Assembly: GCF_007748095.1 (NCBI RefSeq)
Contig: NZ_CP036287.1
Coordinates: 2,852,001-2,916,000 of the forward strand
Direction: 5' to 3'
DNA: 64,000 nt
From: Engelhardtia mirabilis
GTDB taxonomy: Bacteria > Planctomycetota > UBA1135 > GCA-002686595
Positions 18,046 through 27,425 of this stretch are shown here, one piece after another (position 1 is the stretch's first letter; every line of letters starts with the position of its first letter). Under the pieces are notes generated by a model. The model did not search any database, was not told where the DNA came from, and was given only the letters and a program-made list of their open reading frames with translations. Position numbers and translations under genes: made by a program.

Positions 18046-18987
18046 ATGGCATTCGCACACGAGCTCTCATGGTCCGTCTCCCGCAGCGGCACCTTCGCCA
18101 CCTGCCGGCGCTCCTACTACCACAACTACTACCTGTCCTGGCTGGGCTGGTCGTGGGACGCGCCGCCCCAGCGCAAGCTGGCCTACAAGCTCAAGAAGCT
18201 CACGCGCCTGCCCATGTGGGCCGGGGACTGCCTGCACGAGGCCCTGGCGGCCTGGTTCGAGGAGAAGGCCGGCGGTCGCGAGCGCGACGCCGCCTGGGTC
18301 GAGGCCCACGCCCTCAAGGCCCTGCGCGACGGCTACAAGCAGTCGCGCGACGAGGCCGCCGCCTGGGAGAAGCGCCCGGCGAAGAACATCCGCCTGGCCG
18401 AGCACTACTACGGCGAGCCCAGCGTCGACGAGTCCAACGACAACGCCAAGGAGTACGGCACCCGCTACGTCGAGCGCATCCGCGAGGGCACCCGCGCCTT
18501 CTTCGAGGCCCCCGAGCTCGAGCGCGTGCGCGCCGCCTCGCCCGAGGACTACCTGGCCTGCGAGGAGCTCGGCACCATCGAGCTGAACGGGACCAAGGTC
18601 TTCGCCATCCCCGACTTCGCCTTCCGCGAGGGCGACGACGTCTGGATCTACGACTGGAAGACGGGTTCGCCGCGCGAGCAGGACCTGTTCCAGCTCGCCA
18701 TGTACTGCCTCTACGCCGAGCAGAAGTGGGGCGTGGATCCCTCGGCGGTGCGCTGCGTCGACGCCTACCTACCCAGCGGCCAGTACGTGGAGAAGACCTT
18801 CACGATCGCCGACCTCGACGCGACCCTCGCCCGCGCCACCGAGTCCATGGCCGCCATGCGCGCCGTCCACTTCGACGCCGACGCCGGCATGGGCGACCCC
18901 GCCGACTTCCCCCAGATCCCGGCGGACTCTCCCGAGGCCCGCGAATGCCGCACCTGCCACTTCCGGGAGTTGTGCGACCGGGTGTGA
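18046..18987 (+). CDS. RecB-like PD-(D/E)XK nuclease with AddB-type Fe-S cysteines
   Basis: A 313-residue stand-alone nuclease. The RecB-family core is visible as FAIPDFAF followed by WIYDWKTGSPREQDLFQLAMYC, i.e. the D...D-x-K catalytic strand pair and the QxxxY helix. Four cysteines are placed as in AddB and Cas4 iron-sulfur nucleases: C20 near the N-terminus and a C301-x2-C304-x5-C310 cluster at the very end. They would clamp the nuclease domain with a 4Fe-4S cluster. No helicase or cas genes are nearby, so its pathway (DNA repair or defence) is unknown. It lies between spoVR and a DUF3667-like gene. Confidence 0.82.
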   Translation: MAFAHELSWSVSRSGTFATCRRSYYHNYYLSWLGWSWDAPPQRKLAYKLKKLTRLPMWAGDCLHEALAAWFEEKAGGRERDAAWVEAHALKALRDGYKQSRDEAAAWEKRPAKNIRLAEHYYGEPSVDESNDNAKEYGTRYVERIREGTRAFFEAPELERVRAASPEDYLACEELGTIELNGTKVFAIPDFAFREGDDVWIYDWKTGSPREQDLFQLAMYCLYAEQKWGVDPSAVRCVDAYLPSGQYVEKTFTIADLDATLARATESMAAMRAVHFDADAGMGDPADFPQIPADSPEARECRTCHFRELCDRV

Positions 18988-18995
18988 GCGAGGCC

Positions 18996-19835
18996 ATGGC
19001 TGCGACGCCCGCCGCTCCTTGCCTCAACTGCGGTCAGTCCCTGCACGGCGTGTTCTGCAGCCAGTGCGGCTAGGCGGCCTCCGTGGGTCGTCCGTCCCTG
19101 GCCTCCTGGCTGTGGGAGGTCCTTTGCGCGGTCTTCTCCCTGGAGTCGCGACTGCCCCGGACCGTCGTGGGTCTGACCCTCGATCCCGGCGGCTTCGCCC
19201 GGGCCCATGCGGCCGGCCGTCGGGTGGTCTCGGTCGCACCCCTGCACTACGCCTTGGCCACGAGTGGCCTGTGGTTTCTGGCGATCGCCTTCGTTCACCC
19301 CGGCGGCACAGATTCACTCGACGCCGACCAGGGTGAGCTGGTCGAGTTCATCGTCAGCCATGGTCAAGCGCTGAACCTCGTGCTCTTGCCGGTGATCGCC
19401 GGCGCCTTCCAGCTCTGCTTCCTGGGCACGCGCACCCGCTACGTCGAGCACCTGTGGCTGACCCTGTACTTCGCCGGCCACATCTTCCTCTGGCGCGCGC
19501 TGCTCGTCTTGGCTGCCGGCCTCGCCGGCGGTCCGGAAGAGCTCTTCGTCCTCGCCGACCAGATCGTGTTCCTGGTCTACCTTTGTTGGGCCCTGTGGGG
19601 CTTCCACTCGGGCACGTCAGGTCGGGTCAGCCGCGCGATCCGCATCGTCGCGAGCATCCTCTGCGTGTCGGTCGTCTCGGGGCTCGCGACGGCCCTCGTG
19701 CTGGGCTTGATGGGCATCGACCCGCTTGACCTCGGCGCCGATTCCGGCGCGCCGGCGCTCGGAGGAGCCGCCAACTCCACGCCAGCGCCGACCGCCGCCG
19801 GTCCGATCAACTCGGGCGCGACCGGCGCGCGTTGA
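18996..19835 (+). pseudogene. DUF3667-like zinc-ribbon membrane protein interrupted by an in-frame TAG
   Basis: The frame from ATG 18996 reads a zinc ribbon, CLNCGQSLHGVFCSQCG, then a single TAG at 19071-19073. The same frame then continues with GRPSLASWLWEVLCAVFSLESRLPRTVVGL, FARAHAAGRRV and several membrane helices. This order (zinc ribbon, amphipathic block, helices) is that of DUF3667 proteins, where the ribbon is normally followed by Gln; a CAG to TAG change would explain the stop. A GTG at 19083 could restart translation of the 250-residue membrane part. The gene follows the nuclease by 8 bp and its end overlaps the OPT transporter by 29 bp tail to tail. It may be a nonsense allele, a readthrough gene, or a sequencing error. 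Confidence 0.6.
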
Positions 19836-21744
19836 ACCAGATCAGGCCGCCGATCAGCGCGATGCCGAGCGCGGCGAGGCACTGACCGACGATCTCAGCC
19901 GCGCTCGCAACACGTGTCGCAATCAACTCGGGCGCCATGTCCGGCGACACGCTGCTGATGAGCGCTCCGACGGTCGCGCCCAGGCCGTGCTCGGTCCACG
20001 CGGCCGGGTCCAATCCGGGTGCGGCGAGCAGGACGATGCCGAGCAGCAGCTCGAACGCGGCGGCGCCGGTGATCAGGCCCGCGGCGGTCAGGATCGCTCG
20101 GCCCTGGGGGGCGCCCGACTCGCTCGTTCCGCCGCCGCTGCCGAGCAGGCGGAAGATGGCTCCGATCAGGATGCCGACGCCGAGGACCGCGGGCAGGTAG
20201 ATGCCCACGGCCAGGGCCATGGCCGGCAACTGCAGGCCGCGGCGGGCGCCGAGGATCTCGCCCAGCACCGCGACGAGCCCGAGCCCGATGCCGATCGCGA
20301 TCGGGTACCAGGGCAGGTCGCGCTCCAGCAGCAGACCGTCGACCAGGGTCGCGAACATGGCGCCCTGGGGGGCGGGCAGGTCGGCGCTCCCGAGTTGGTA
20401 GGCCTCGTGGGCGACGTAGATGGCGAAGGGCACGGCGAGGGCTCCGGCCAAGAGGCCGAGGCCCTGGGCGAGCAGGCCGTCCTTCACCGGCAGGCCGCAG
20501 AGCTGCAGGGTCTTGTAGTCCTGGCTCGAGTCGTTGGCGGTAGCGACCGCCACGCACGCTGCGACGAGCAGGGGCGTGATCAACGTCACGTCGACCAGCG
20601 ACCGGCGCCCGACGAACAACGCCGTCGCGCACAGCACGAGCGTCGTGACGAAGACCGTCCCCGAGACCGGCGAGGCGGAGCTGCCGATCTGCAGCGAGAG
20701 CAGCGCGCCGAGGGTCACCATCACCGCCGCGCAGGCGAGGACGGCCGCGCCCATGCTCAAGCTGAAGGGCGTCGGGCCGTCCACGGCGAAGAGCCAGCCC
20801 ACGACCATCGTCACGCCCAGGGCGGTGCAGGCGCCCAGGGCCACGCGCCAGTTGCGGGGCAGGTCGATCGAGCCTTCGCCCGGCGCGGGGTCGTACTTGG
20901 GCCGCTTGTCCCGCCCGACCTCCGCGAAGCGCGCCAGGGACCACAGCACGGCCACGGTCATCGCCCCGCCGCCGACCCAGCGCATGGTGTTGGCGGGGAA
21001 CTGCGCCGCCCAGGCCGAGTCCGCCTCGATTGCACCCAAGGCCGCGTTGCCGAGCAGGTTCACGAAGCTGCCGCCGAAGACCAACAGGGCCACCGACGCA
21101 CTGAGCAGCGCGCCGATGCCCAGGTAGATCGGGTTGAAGGGCAGGTCCAGGTTCACCGGCCCCGGGTCCTCCGCGTCGCGGGGGGGCCAGATCCGCAGGC
21201 TCTCGCGGGCCAGGTCGAGGCGCACCAGGAAGGGCGCGATGAAGCCGAACAGGGCCGAGAGGCCCAGGGACGCGGCCAGGGGCGGGCGCTCGGACTTGGC
21301 CGAGGCCGCCGCCGTGATCAGGGTCGTGCAGGCGTGGGCCTCGGGCGCCGGCAGGCTCGGGTCGCCGAGGAACTTGCGCGTGCCCAGGCCCACGAAGCCG
21401 AAGCCGATCAGGGCTCCGGCCAGGTTCATCCAGATCAGCGTCGGGATGTCGATCGGCGGGGCCTCGAGGCCGCGCTGCTCGAACAGGATCGGCACCAGGG
21501 GCACGGTGAAGCAGGCGCCCACGGCGACCGCCATGCCGGCCGAGCCGGCCACCTGGGCGATGTTCAGGAAGCGCCGCCCGCCGCCCTGGCCCACGCGCCG
21601 GGCGAACAGGCCCCAGGCGAAGAGCACCACCAGGGGGCTGACGCCGGGAAAGATGCCCGCCTTGAGGCCGGCGATGGTCAGGGTGCCGGAGAGCACCAGG
21701 GCGATCAGGAGCCCGAGGGCCAGGGGCAGGCGGTCGGCGGCCAT
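19807..21744 (-). CDS. OPT family transporter
   Basis: A 645-residue polytopic membrane protein with many hydrophobic helices. The N-terminal LTIAGLKAGIFPGVSPLVVLFAWGL and the block FLGDPSLPAPEAHACTTLI resemble the oligopeptide transporter (OPT) superfamily, in which related motifs (PGxVxP and a P-x-A in front of the second half) occur. Members carry peptides or metal-chelate complexes; the substrate here is unknown. The start at ATG 21744 is followed upstream by a 313-bp gap to a divergent glycosyltransferase. The 3' end overlaps the DUF3667-like gene by 29 bp. Confidence 0.75.
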   Translation of the reverse strand: MAADRLPLALGLLIALVLSGTLTIAGLKAGIFPGVSPLVVLFAWGLFARRVGQGGGRRFLNIAQVAGSAGMAVAVGACFTVPLVPILFEQRGLEAPPIDIPTLIWMNLAGALIGFGFVGLGTRKFLGDPSLPAPEAHACTTLITAAASAKSERPPLAASLGLSALFGFIAPFLVRLDLARESLRIWPPRDAEDPGPVNLDLPFNPIYLGIGALLSASVALLVFGGSFVNLLGNAALGAIEADSAWAAQFPANTMRWVGGGAMTVAVLWSLARFAEVGRDKRPKYDPAPGEGSIDLPRNWRVALGACTALGVTMVVGWLFAVDGPTPFSLSMGAAVLACAAVMVTLGALLSLQIGSSASPVSGTVFVTTLVLCATALFVGRRSLVDVTLITPLLVAACVAVATANDSSQDYKTLQLCGLPVKDGLLAQGLGLLAGALAVPFAIYVAHEAYQLGSADLPAPQGAMFATLVDGLLLERDLPWYPIAIGIGLGLVAVLGEILGARRGLQLPAMALAVGIYLPAVLGVGILIGAIFRLLGSGGGTSESGAPQGRAILTAAGLITGAAAFELLLGIVLLAAPGLDPAAWTEHGLGATVGALISSVSPDMAPELIATRVASAAEIVGQCLAALGIALIGGLIWFNARRSRPS

Positions 21745-22057
21745 GGGGGGGAGATTAGCCGGCAGCGGTCGTCGGGATCCACGGCCAGTGCGCCGGACCG
21801 GCGGTCACCCATCGCTCGCGAGCGGCGGCGCGCGGACCGAGAGGTCCTCGGTGGGGCGCTCCTCGCTGCGCGGCCAACGGACCAGGCCGCCGCGATACCG
21901 CGGATCCCGTGACGCGCGGCCCGGGGCCGCCGATCGAGTGGGGGACCGTATCCGGACCCCGGCGGCGGTCGGCCGCGAAGGCAATCGACCCCCCTCGGTC
22001 GAAAAGACTGGGCCGCGCCCGCGTAGAAAGTCGCAAGCTGCACCCGCCCCCCCGCCC
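21745..22057. other. Divergent intergenic region without recognised elements
   Basis: This 313-bp gap lies between the starts of the OPT gene and the first glycosyltransferase, so it must hold both promoters. It is GC-rich with several short C or G runs (for example at 21745 and 22046). I see no repeat, RNA gene or clear promoter. Confidence 0.5.
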
Positions 22058-23032
22058 ATGCCCGCCCCCCTCGTCTCCATCGTCCTGCCGACCCTCAATG
22101 GTCGCGCGGACCTCGAACGCCTGCTGCCGCGCCTGGCGGAGCAGGAGCTGGAGGGCGGCTTCGAGCTCCTGGCAGTGGACTCGTCGTCCAGCGACGGCAG
22201 CGTCGAGCTGCTCGAGCAGGCCGGCGCCGACGTGCGCCGCATCCGCCGCGAGGACTTCTCCCACGGCGGCACCCGCACCGAGCGCGCCGCCGACGCCAAG
22301 GGCGAGTTCCTGGTCTTCCTGAGCCAGGACGCCCTGCCCTCGGACTCCCACTTCCTCGCGCGGCTGATCGAGCCCTTCGCCGATCCGCGGGTGGCCGGGG
22401 CCTACGCCCGCGTGCTACCAAACCCCGGCGACGACCTGCTCACCGCGCGCACGGTGTTGGACCTGCCCGAGGCCTCGCCCGAGCCCGGCGTGCGCGATCT
22501 CGACCAGGTCGCGGGCCTGTGGGAGCTGCCGCCGATCCAGCGCGTGGCCCACATCCGCTTCAACAACGTGGCGAGCGCGATCCGTCGCTCGGCCTTCGCA
22601 GAGATCCCGTTCCCCACGATCGACTTCGGCGAGGACGTGGCCTGGGCCGCCCGCGCCCTGACCAGCGGCTGGCGCCTGGCCTACGCGCCGGCGGCGGTGG
22701 CCTACCACGCCCACCGCTACTCCGCCCGCAAGGCCTTCGCGCGCTACCGCCAGGACGCGCGCTTCCACCGCGCCGCCCACGACTGGGCCATGCGCCCGAC
22801 CCTGGGCTCGGCGGCGCGGGGCTGGTGCTTCGAGCTGGCCTCGGACCTGCGCGAGGTGCGGCGCGCCGGGGTCCTGCGGCACCTGGGCGACCTCCTGCGC
22901 GCGCCGGTCCTGCGCGGCGCCCAGATCCTCGGTCAGTACGTCGGCAGTCGCGGAACAGGTGGACGGCTGCGGCCGCCGATGCCGATAACGATCCCGCCCG
23001 GTCCGACCGCGGCCGAGGATCTGCGCGCCTGA
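22058..23032 (+). CDS. Family 2 glycosyltransferase, rhamnosyltransferase-like
   Basis: A 324-residue GT-A glycosyltransferase. The start at ATG 22058 is directly before the first strand (MPAPLVSIVLPTLNGRADLERLL). Nucleotide-sugar motifs are LLAVDSSSSDGSVELL and the block DFSHGGTRTERAADAKGEFLVFLSQDALPSD, typical of rhamnosyltransferase-type GT2 enzymes. FNNVASAIRRSAF, DFGEDVAWAARAL and the C-terminal AYHAHRYSARKAFARY follow. The next gene carries a paralogous GT2 domain with the same order of motifs. Likely role: building a surface polysaccharide; the exact sugar is unknown. Confidence 0.88.
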   Translation: MPAPLVSIVLPTLNGRADLERLLPRLAEQELEGGFELLAVDSSSSDGSVELLEQAGADVRRIRREDFSHGGTRTERAADAKGEFLVFLSQDALPSDSHFLARLIEPFADPRVAGAYARVLPNPGDDLLTARTVLDLPEASPEPGVRDLDQVAGLWELPPIQRVAHIRFNNVASAIRRSAFAEIPFPTIDFGEDVAWAARALTSGWRLAYAPAAVAYHAHRYSARKAFARYRQDARFHRAAHDWAMRPTLGSAARGWCFELASDLREVRRAGVLRHLGDLLRAPVLRGAQILGQYVGSRGTGGRLRPPMPITIPPGPTAAEDLRA

Positions 23033-23125
23033 GTCGGCGGGTCTTCGCACGCCCAGGGCCGCCCGGGGCCGCGACATCGGCCCGCGGGCCCCGTATCCTG
23101 GCCCCCCCGAGGACCCCCCCGACCC

Positions 23126-25915
23126 TTGACGTCCCAACCCCGAAGCGGCGGCGAAGTGCTGCCGGCGGCCACCAGGCCCCTGCGCTCCGTGTCCGTCCTG
23201 ATGCCCACCTGGCAGGGGGCGGAGTTCCTGGAGCGGGTGCTGGGCGTCCTGGCGCGGCAGGATCTGGAGCTGGACTGGGACTTCCTGGCCATCGATTCGG
23301 GCTCCTCCGACGGCACGCTCGAGATCCTCCAGCGCGCGCGGGCCCGCTTCCCGGTGCCGCTCGAGGTCGAGCGCATCCACCAGGAGGAGTTCGACCACGG
23401 CGACACGCGGAACCTCTTGGCGGCGCGCTCGCGGGGCGACCTCTTGGTCTACCTGACCCAGGACGCGATCCCGGTGGGGGACGACTGGCTGACCCGCGTG
23501 GTGGCCAATTTCGCCGACCCCCAGGTGGCCGCGGTCACCTGCCGCAACGTGCCGCGGCCCGACTGCGACGACGTCACGCGGGTGGTCAGCGCCACCGACC
23601 CGGGCTATTCCGACCAGCGCCGCGAGACGCGCCTGCCGCCCTGGGAGGAGTACCTGGCCATGACGCCGGAGGCGCGGCGGCAGCTGTGCCTGTTCAACGA
23701 CGTGGCCTCGGCCATTCGCCGCGAGCTGTGGGAGCTGCACCCCTTCCCGCGCACCAGCTTCGGCGAGGACATGCTGATGGCGCGGGCCCTGCTCGAGGCC
23801 GGCTACACGGTGGTCTACGACGCCGACGCCGTGGTGGAGCACAGCCACGACTACACCCCGGCGGAGTCGAGGTCGCGGGCTGTGATCGACGGGCGCTTCA
23901 ACGTCGAGTGGCTCGACCGCCTCTGCATCCCGACGGTGCAGCTCGGTCGCGCGGTGGCCAAGCGCGCTGCGGCAGCCGACGCGGAGACGATCCGCGAGCT
24001 GGGCTTCGAGGGCACTCGCGCGCGCGAGCTGCAGCGCGAGGCCGCGGCCCTGCGCGATGCGACCTTCGACGGACTCTACGAGGGCGGTCAGAAGTCGCGC
24101 GGCCGGCGCGAGAAGTCGCGGCTCTTGAAGAGCGCGCACTTGAACGTGCTGCTCGTGGTGCACGGCTTCCCGCCCGACACCTGGGCCGGCACCGAGATCT
24201 ACACCCTGACCCTGGCCAAGGCCCTGGTCGAGCGCGGGCATCGCGTCACCGTGCTCGCGCGGGTGCCGGACGGGCGCAGCGAGGCGCAGGGCGGCGCGCC
24301 CGAGTTCTCCGTGGTCGAGCGCGAGTTCGAGGGCCTGCGCGTGCTGGCCCTGACCCACCGCTTGCAGCACCGCAACCTGGCCGACAGCTACTCGCGCGAG
24401 CAGATAGAGTCGGCCTTCCGCAAGGTGCTGATCGACGAGCAGCCGGACCTGGTGCACTTCCAGCACCTGATCCACCTCTCGGCCAAACTCGTCGGCATCG
24501 CCAAGGAGCTCGGCTTCCCGACCATCGTCCACTGCCACGACTACTGGGCCGTGTGCGCACGGGTGCAGTTGATCCGGCCCGACGGCGAGCGCTGCGAAGA
24601 GAACATGGGCGCCGGCTGCCTGCTCTGCGTCAAGGAGCGGCACCTGGACCAGATTCCGCGCATGAAGCGCCTGGGGCGCGTCTTCGGCGGGGCCCTGGAC
24701 GCCTTCGCGGAGCGCGCCACCCGCGGCAAGCTGGGGGACCGCTCCCTGCGCCGTTGGGAGGGCTACCAGGACCTGCGTCGGCGGCCCGAGGTGGTGCTCG
24801 GCGCCTACGCCTGTGCGGACCTGTTGGTCTCGCCGAGTCGGTTCCTGCGCGCCAAGCTGCTCGAGACCGGCGCCTTCGACAAGGATCGCTTCGTCTACAG
24901 CGACAACGGCCTACGCACGGACCACGTCGAGGCCCTGAAGAAGCAGCCCGATCCCCAGGGGCGCGTGCGCTTCGGCTTCGTCGGGACGCTGGTCTGGTAC
25001 AAGGGCGGCGAGACGCTGGTGCGGGCCATGTCGCACCTCTCTGGCGCGGCCGCGACCCTCAACGTCTACGGCGGCTTCGACCCCGAGCACGACGAGCACC
25101 ACGCCCAGCTCCAGGCCCTGGCCGGCGACAACGTCCACTTCCACGGGCGCTTCGACAACTCGAAGTTGAGCGAGGTCTACGCCGAGATCGACGTGCTGAT
25201 CGTGCCCTCGGTGTGGTTCGAGAACTCGCCGATCACGATCCACGAGGCCTTCCTGACCAAGACGCCGGTGATCGCCAGCGACATCGGCGGAATGGCCGAG
25301 TACGTGCGCGACGGGGTCGACGGGCTGCACTTCAAGACCGGCGACGACGTGGACCTGGCGCGCATCATGCGGCGCTTCGTCGACGAGCCCGGCCTGGCCG
25401 GCCAGCTCTCGGGCGACTGGATGCGGATCAAGACCATCGCCGAGAACGCAGCTGAGACCGAGTTCCGTTACCGGGCCCTGGTGGCCGGGCGGGATCGCTC
25501 CAAGGCGGCGGTGGTGGCCGAGTACGTGGGCATCGAAGCGGCCAAGCGCATCGGGCCCGTGGACCAGCAGGGCACCGACATGCTGCTGCTCCGTCCCGGC
25601 GGCGCGGCGGTGCTCTTCGACCTACCCGTGCGTCGCCCGGGGCGACACGAGGTGACGGTGCAGATCTACGCCCTGGCGGCGGAGAAGGACACGCAGCTCG
25701 GTGGACGCCTGCTGGCCGGCGAGCGGCAGTTCGGCGACATCGAGCCCTTCGTGGCCGAGGGCGACACGGACTTCCTGCGCAGCTTCAGCTTCGAGGTCGA
25801 GCTCGAGGGGCCGCAGACCCTGCGGATCGATGGAGCACGGGGCCACGGGGTGCCGGACTGCTTCCTGCGGCTCGCGACCGTGACCGTGCGGGAGCTCGAT
25901 GGAGAGCGCGTCTGA
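23126..25915 (+). CDS. Two-domain glycosyltransferase: GT2 fused to GT4
   Basis: A 929-residue fusion. Residues about 20-300 are a GT2 domain (VLMPTWQGAEFL, AIDSGSSDGTLEIL, EEFDHGDTRN, YLTQDAIPVGDDW, FNDVASAIRRELW, FGEDMLMARALLEAG), paralogous to the gene just upstream. Residues about 335-780 are a GT4/GT-B domain (VLLVVHGFPPDTWAGTEIYT, HDYWAVCARVQLI, FVGTLVWYKGGETLVRAM, VPSVWFENSPITIHEAF with the E-x7-E type motif). About 130 residues at the end look like a beta-sandwich of unknown role. The TTG at 23126 is the longest start; GTG codons at 23156 and 23189 are alternatives. The stop overlaps the next start (TGATG), so the two are coupled. Confidence 0.85.
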   Translation: MTSQPRSGGEVLPAATRPLRSVSVLMPTWQGAEFLERVLGVLARQDLELDWDFLAIDSGSSDGTLEILQRARARFPVPLEVERIHQEEFDHGDTRNLLAARSRGDLLVYLTQDAIPVGDDWLTRVVANFADPQVAAVTCRNVPRPDCDDVTRVVSATDPGYSDQRRETRLPPWEEYLAMTPEARRQLCLFNDVASAIRRELWELHPFPRTSFGEDMLMARALLEAGYTVVYDADAVVEHSHDYTPAESRSRAVIDGRFNVEWLDRLCIPTVQLGRAVAKRAAAADAETIRELGFEGTRARELQREAAALRDATFDGLYEGGQKSRGRREKSRLLKSAHLNVLLVVHGFPPDTWAGTEIYTLTLAKALVERGHRVTVLARVPDGRSEAQGGAPEFSVVEREFEGLRVLALTHRLQHRNLADSYSREQIESAFRKVLIDEQPDLVHFQHLIHLSAKLVGIAKELGFPTIVHCHDYWAVCARVQLIRPDGERCEENMGAGCLLCVKERHLDQIPRMKRLGRVFGGALDAFAERATRGKLGDRSLRRWEGYQDLRRRPEVVLGAYACADLLVSPSRFLRAKLLETGAFDKDRFVYSDNGLRTDHVEALKKQPDPQGRVRFGFVGTLVWYKGGETLVRAMSHLSGAAATLNVYGGFDPEHDEHHAQLQALAGDNVHFHGRFDNSKLSEVYAEIDVLIVPSVWFENSPITIHEAFLTKTPVIASDIGGMAEYVRDGVDGLHFKTGDDVDLARIMRRFVDEPGLAGQLSGDWMRIKTIAENAAETEFRYRALVAGRDRSKAAVVAEYVGIEAAKRIGPVDQQGTDMLLLRPGGAAVLFDLPVRRPGRHEVTVQIYALAAEKDTQLGGRLLAGERQFGDIEPFVAEGDTDFLRSFSFEVELEGPQTLRIDGARGHGVPDCFLRLATVTVRELDGERV

Positions 25916-27321
25916 TGGGTAAGGGACGCGGAAAGCACGGGGCCGGAAAGCGCGGCGGGAACAAGGCCGGCGCGGACAAGAGCCGTGCCGACAAGGACGG
26001 CACGAGCGAGGCCCGGGCTGTGAAGCGCGGTTCACAGACGGGCGATTCAGGCAAGGTGAAGGGCGGCGCCGCTTCGAAGGCTTCCTTCCCGGCCAAGTCC
26101 TTGACCACGGTCCTCGACCCCGGTCCGCCCCTCTCCGACGGCGACCTGCCCAAGGTCGCCATTGTGATCCTCAACTACAACGGCCTGCACCACCTCGAAG
26201 GCTGCTTCGAGAGCCTGCGCGCCATGGACTACCCGCGCGAGCTGGTCGAGGTCGTGCTGGTGGACAACGGCTCGTCCGACGACAGCGTCGAGACCGTGCG
26301 CCGACGCTGGCCCTGGGTCAACCTCGTGGCCAACCCGCGCAACGTGGGCTTCTCAGCCGGTTGCAACCAGGGCGCCCAGGCGGCCGACGACCCGGCGCTG
26401 TACGTCTTCCTGAACAACGACATGCGCGTGGAGCCGACCTGGTTGCGCGAGCTGGTCGGTCCGGTGGTGCGCGGCGAGTGCGTGGCGGCCACGGCCAAGA
26501 TGCTGTCCTGGGACGGCAAGTTGATGAACTCCGCCGGCGGGGGCATGAACTTCCACGGCATCGGCATCCAGAAGGGCTACTTGGTCAAGCCCGGGCCGGA
26601 GCACGACGTGCCCACGCGGACCCTCTTCGCCTGCGGGGGAGCCATGGCCGTGGATGCCGACGTCTTTCGCGAAGTGGGCGGCTTCGACGAGGAATTCTTC
26701 GCCTACTACGAGGACGTCGACCTGGGCTGGCGCATGTGGGTCCAGGGGCACGAGGTGCACTACGCGCCGCGCGCCGTGTGCTACCACCACCACTCGAGCA
26801 CCTCGCGCACCTTCCCGATCGAGACCGTGCGCCTGTTGCAGACGCGCAACCCGGTCCTGGCCTGCTTCAAGAACTACGACGACGACCACCTGCGCCAGGT
26901 CATGCCGGCCATGTTCGGTCTGTTCCTGCGACGCATGCTGGTGGTGGCCGGGATCGAGGACTCCGGGCCCTACCGCATCGAGCGGGCCGAGCCGCGCTCC
27001 CACGGGGTGGTCGGCCGGTTGTTCGACCGCGCCCGCCACGCAGTCCAGGACACCCAGGGCGTGCGGCGGGTCTGCGCGGCGGACCTGATCGGCATCAACG
27101 ACTTCCTGGGCAACTGGGACCACTGGATGGCCCGGCGTACCGAGGTCCAGGCCAAGCGCCGCCGGCCGGACGCCGAGATCTTCACTCTGTTCCACAAGCC
27201 GGGCTGGTGTATCGAGGACGAGCCGGGCTACCGCCAGCTCCACGAGGGGCTGGCGCAGTTCATGGGCCTCGACCGCCTGTTCGACGGCCTCGAGGCCGAA
27301 GGTGCCGAGCCGCACCGCTGA
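25915..27321 (+). CDS. Family 2 glycosyltransferase (WbbL-like) with a basic N-terminal tail
   Basis: A 468-residue GT2 enzyme. The first 65 or so residues are low-complexity and rich in Gly, Lys, Arg and Ala (MGKGRGKHGAGKRGG...), unlike its neighbours; then the fold begins at VAIVILNYNGLHHLEGC. Motifs: VVLVDNGSSDDSVE, ANPRNVGFSAGCNQG, FLNNDMRVEPTWL, GGFDEEFFAYYEDVDLGWRMW. These match rhamnosyltransferases such as WbbL. The basic tail might bind the membrane or RNA, or be non-functional. It overlaps the preceding gene by one base and is followed 104 bp later by another GT2 gene. Confidence 0.87.
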   Translation: MGKGRGKHGAGKRGGNKAGADKSRADKDGTSEARAVKRGSQTGDSGKVKGGAASKASFPAKSLTTVLDPGPPLSDGDLPKVAIVILNYNGLHHLEGCFESLRAMDYPRELVEVVLVDNGSSDDSVETVRRRWPWVNLVANPRNVGFSAGCNQGAQAADDPALYVFLNNDMRVEPTWLRELVGPVVRGECVAATAKMLSWDGKLMNSAGGGMNFHGIGIQKGYLVKPGPEHDVPTRTLFACGGAMAVDADVFREVGGFDEEFFAYYEDVDLGWRMWVQGHEVHYAPRAVCYHHHSSTSRTFPIETVRLLQTRNPVLACFKNYDDDHLRQVMPAMFGLFLRRMLVVAGIEDSGPYRIERAEPRSHGVVGRLFDRARHAVQDTQGVRRVCAADLIGINDFLGNWDHWMARRTEVQAKRRRPDAEIFTLFHKPGWCIEDEPGYRQLHEGLAQFMGLDRLFDGLEAEGAEPHR

Positions 27322-27425
27322 TTCAGCTGTCCGTCACCGCCGAAATCGAATCCAGGATCGATCCGCGCCGGCCGGAACACCGATACTGCCCGCCCCCCGA
27401 AGGCCCCGCTGCCCCCGCCCAAGAC

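Noticed and set aside
18996..19835. General reassignment of TAG to Gln in this organism
   Set aside because: smc (12993-12995), lat (60116-60118) and the GT39-like gene (48843-48845) all end in TAG at normal family ends, so TAG works as a stop here.
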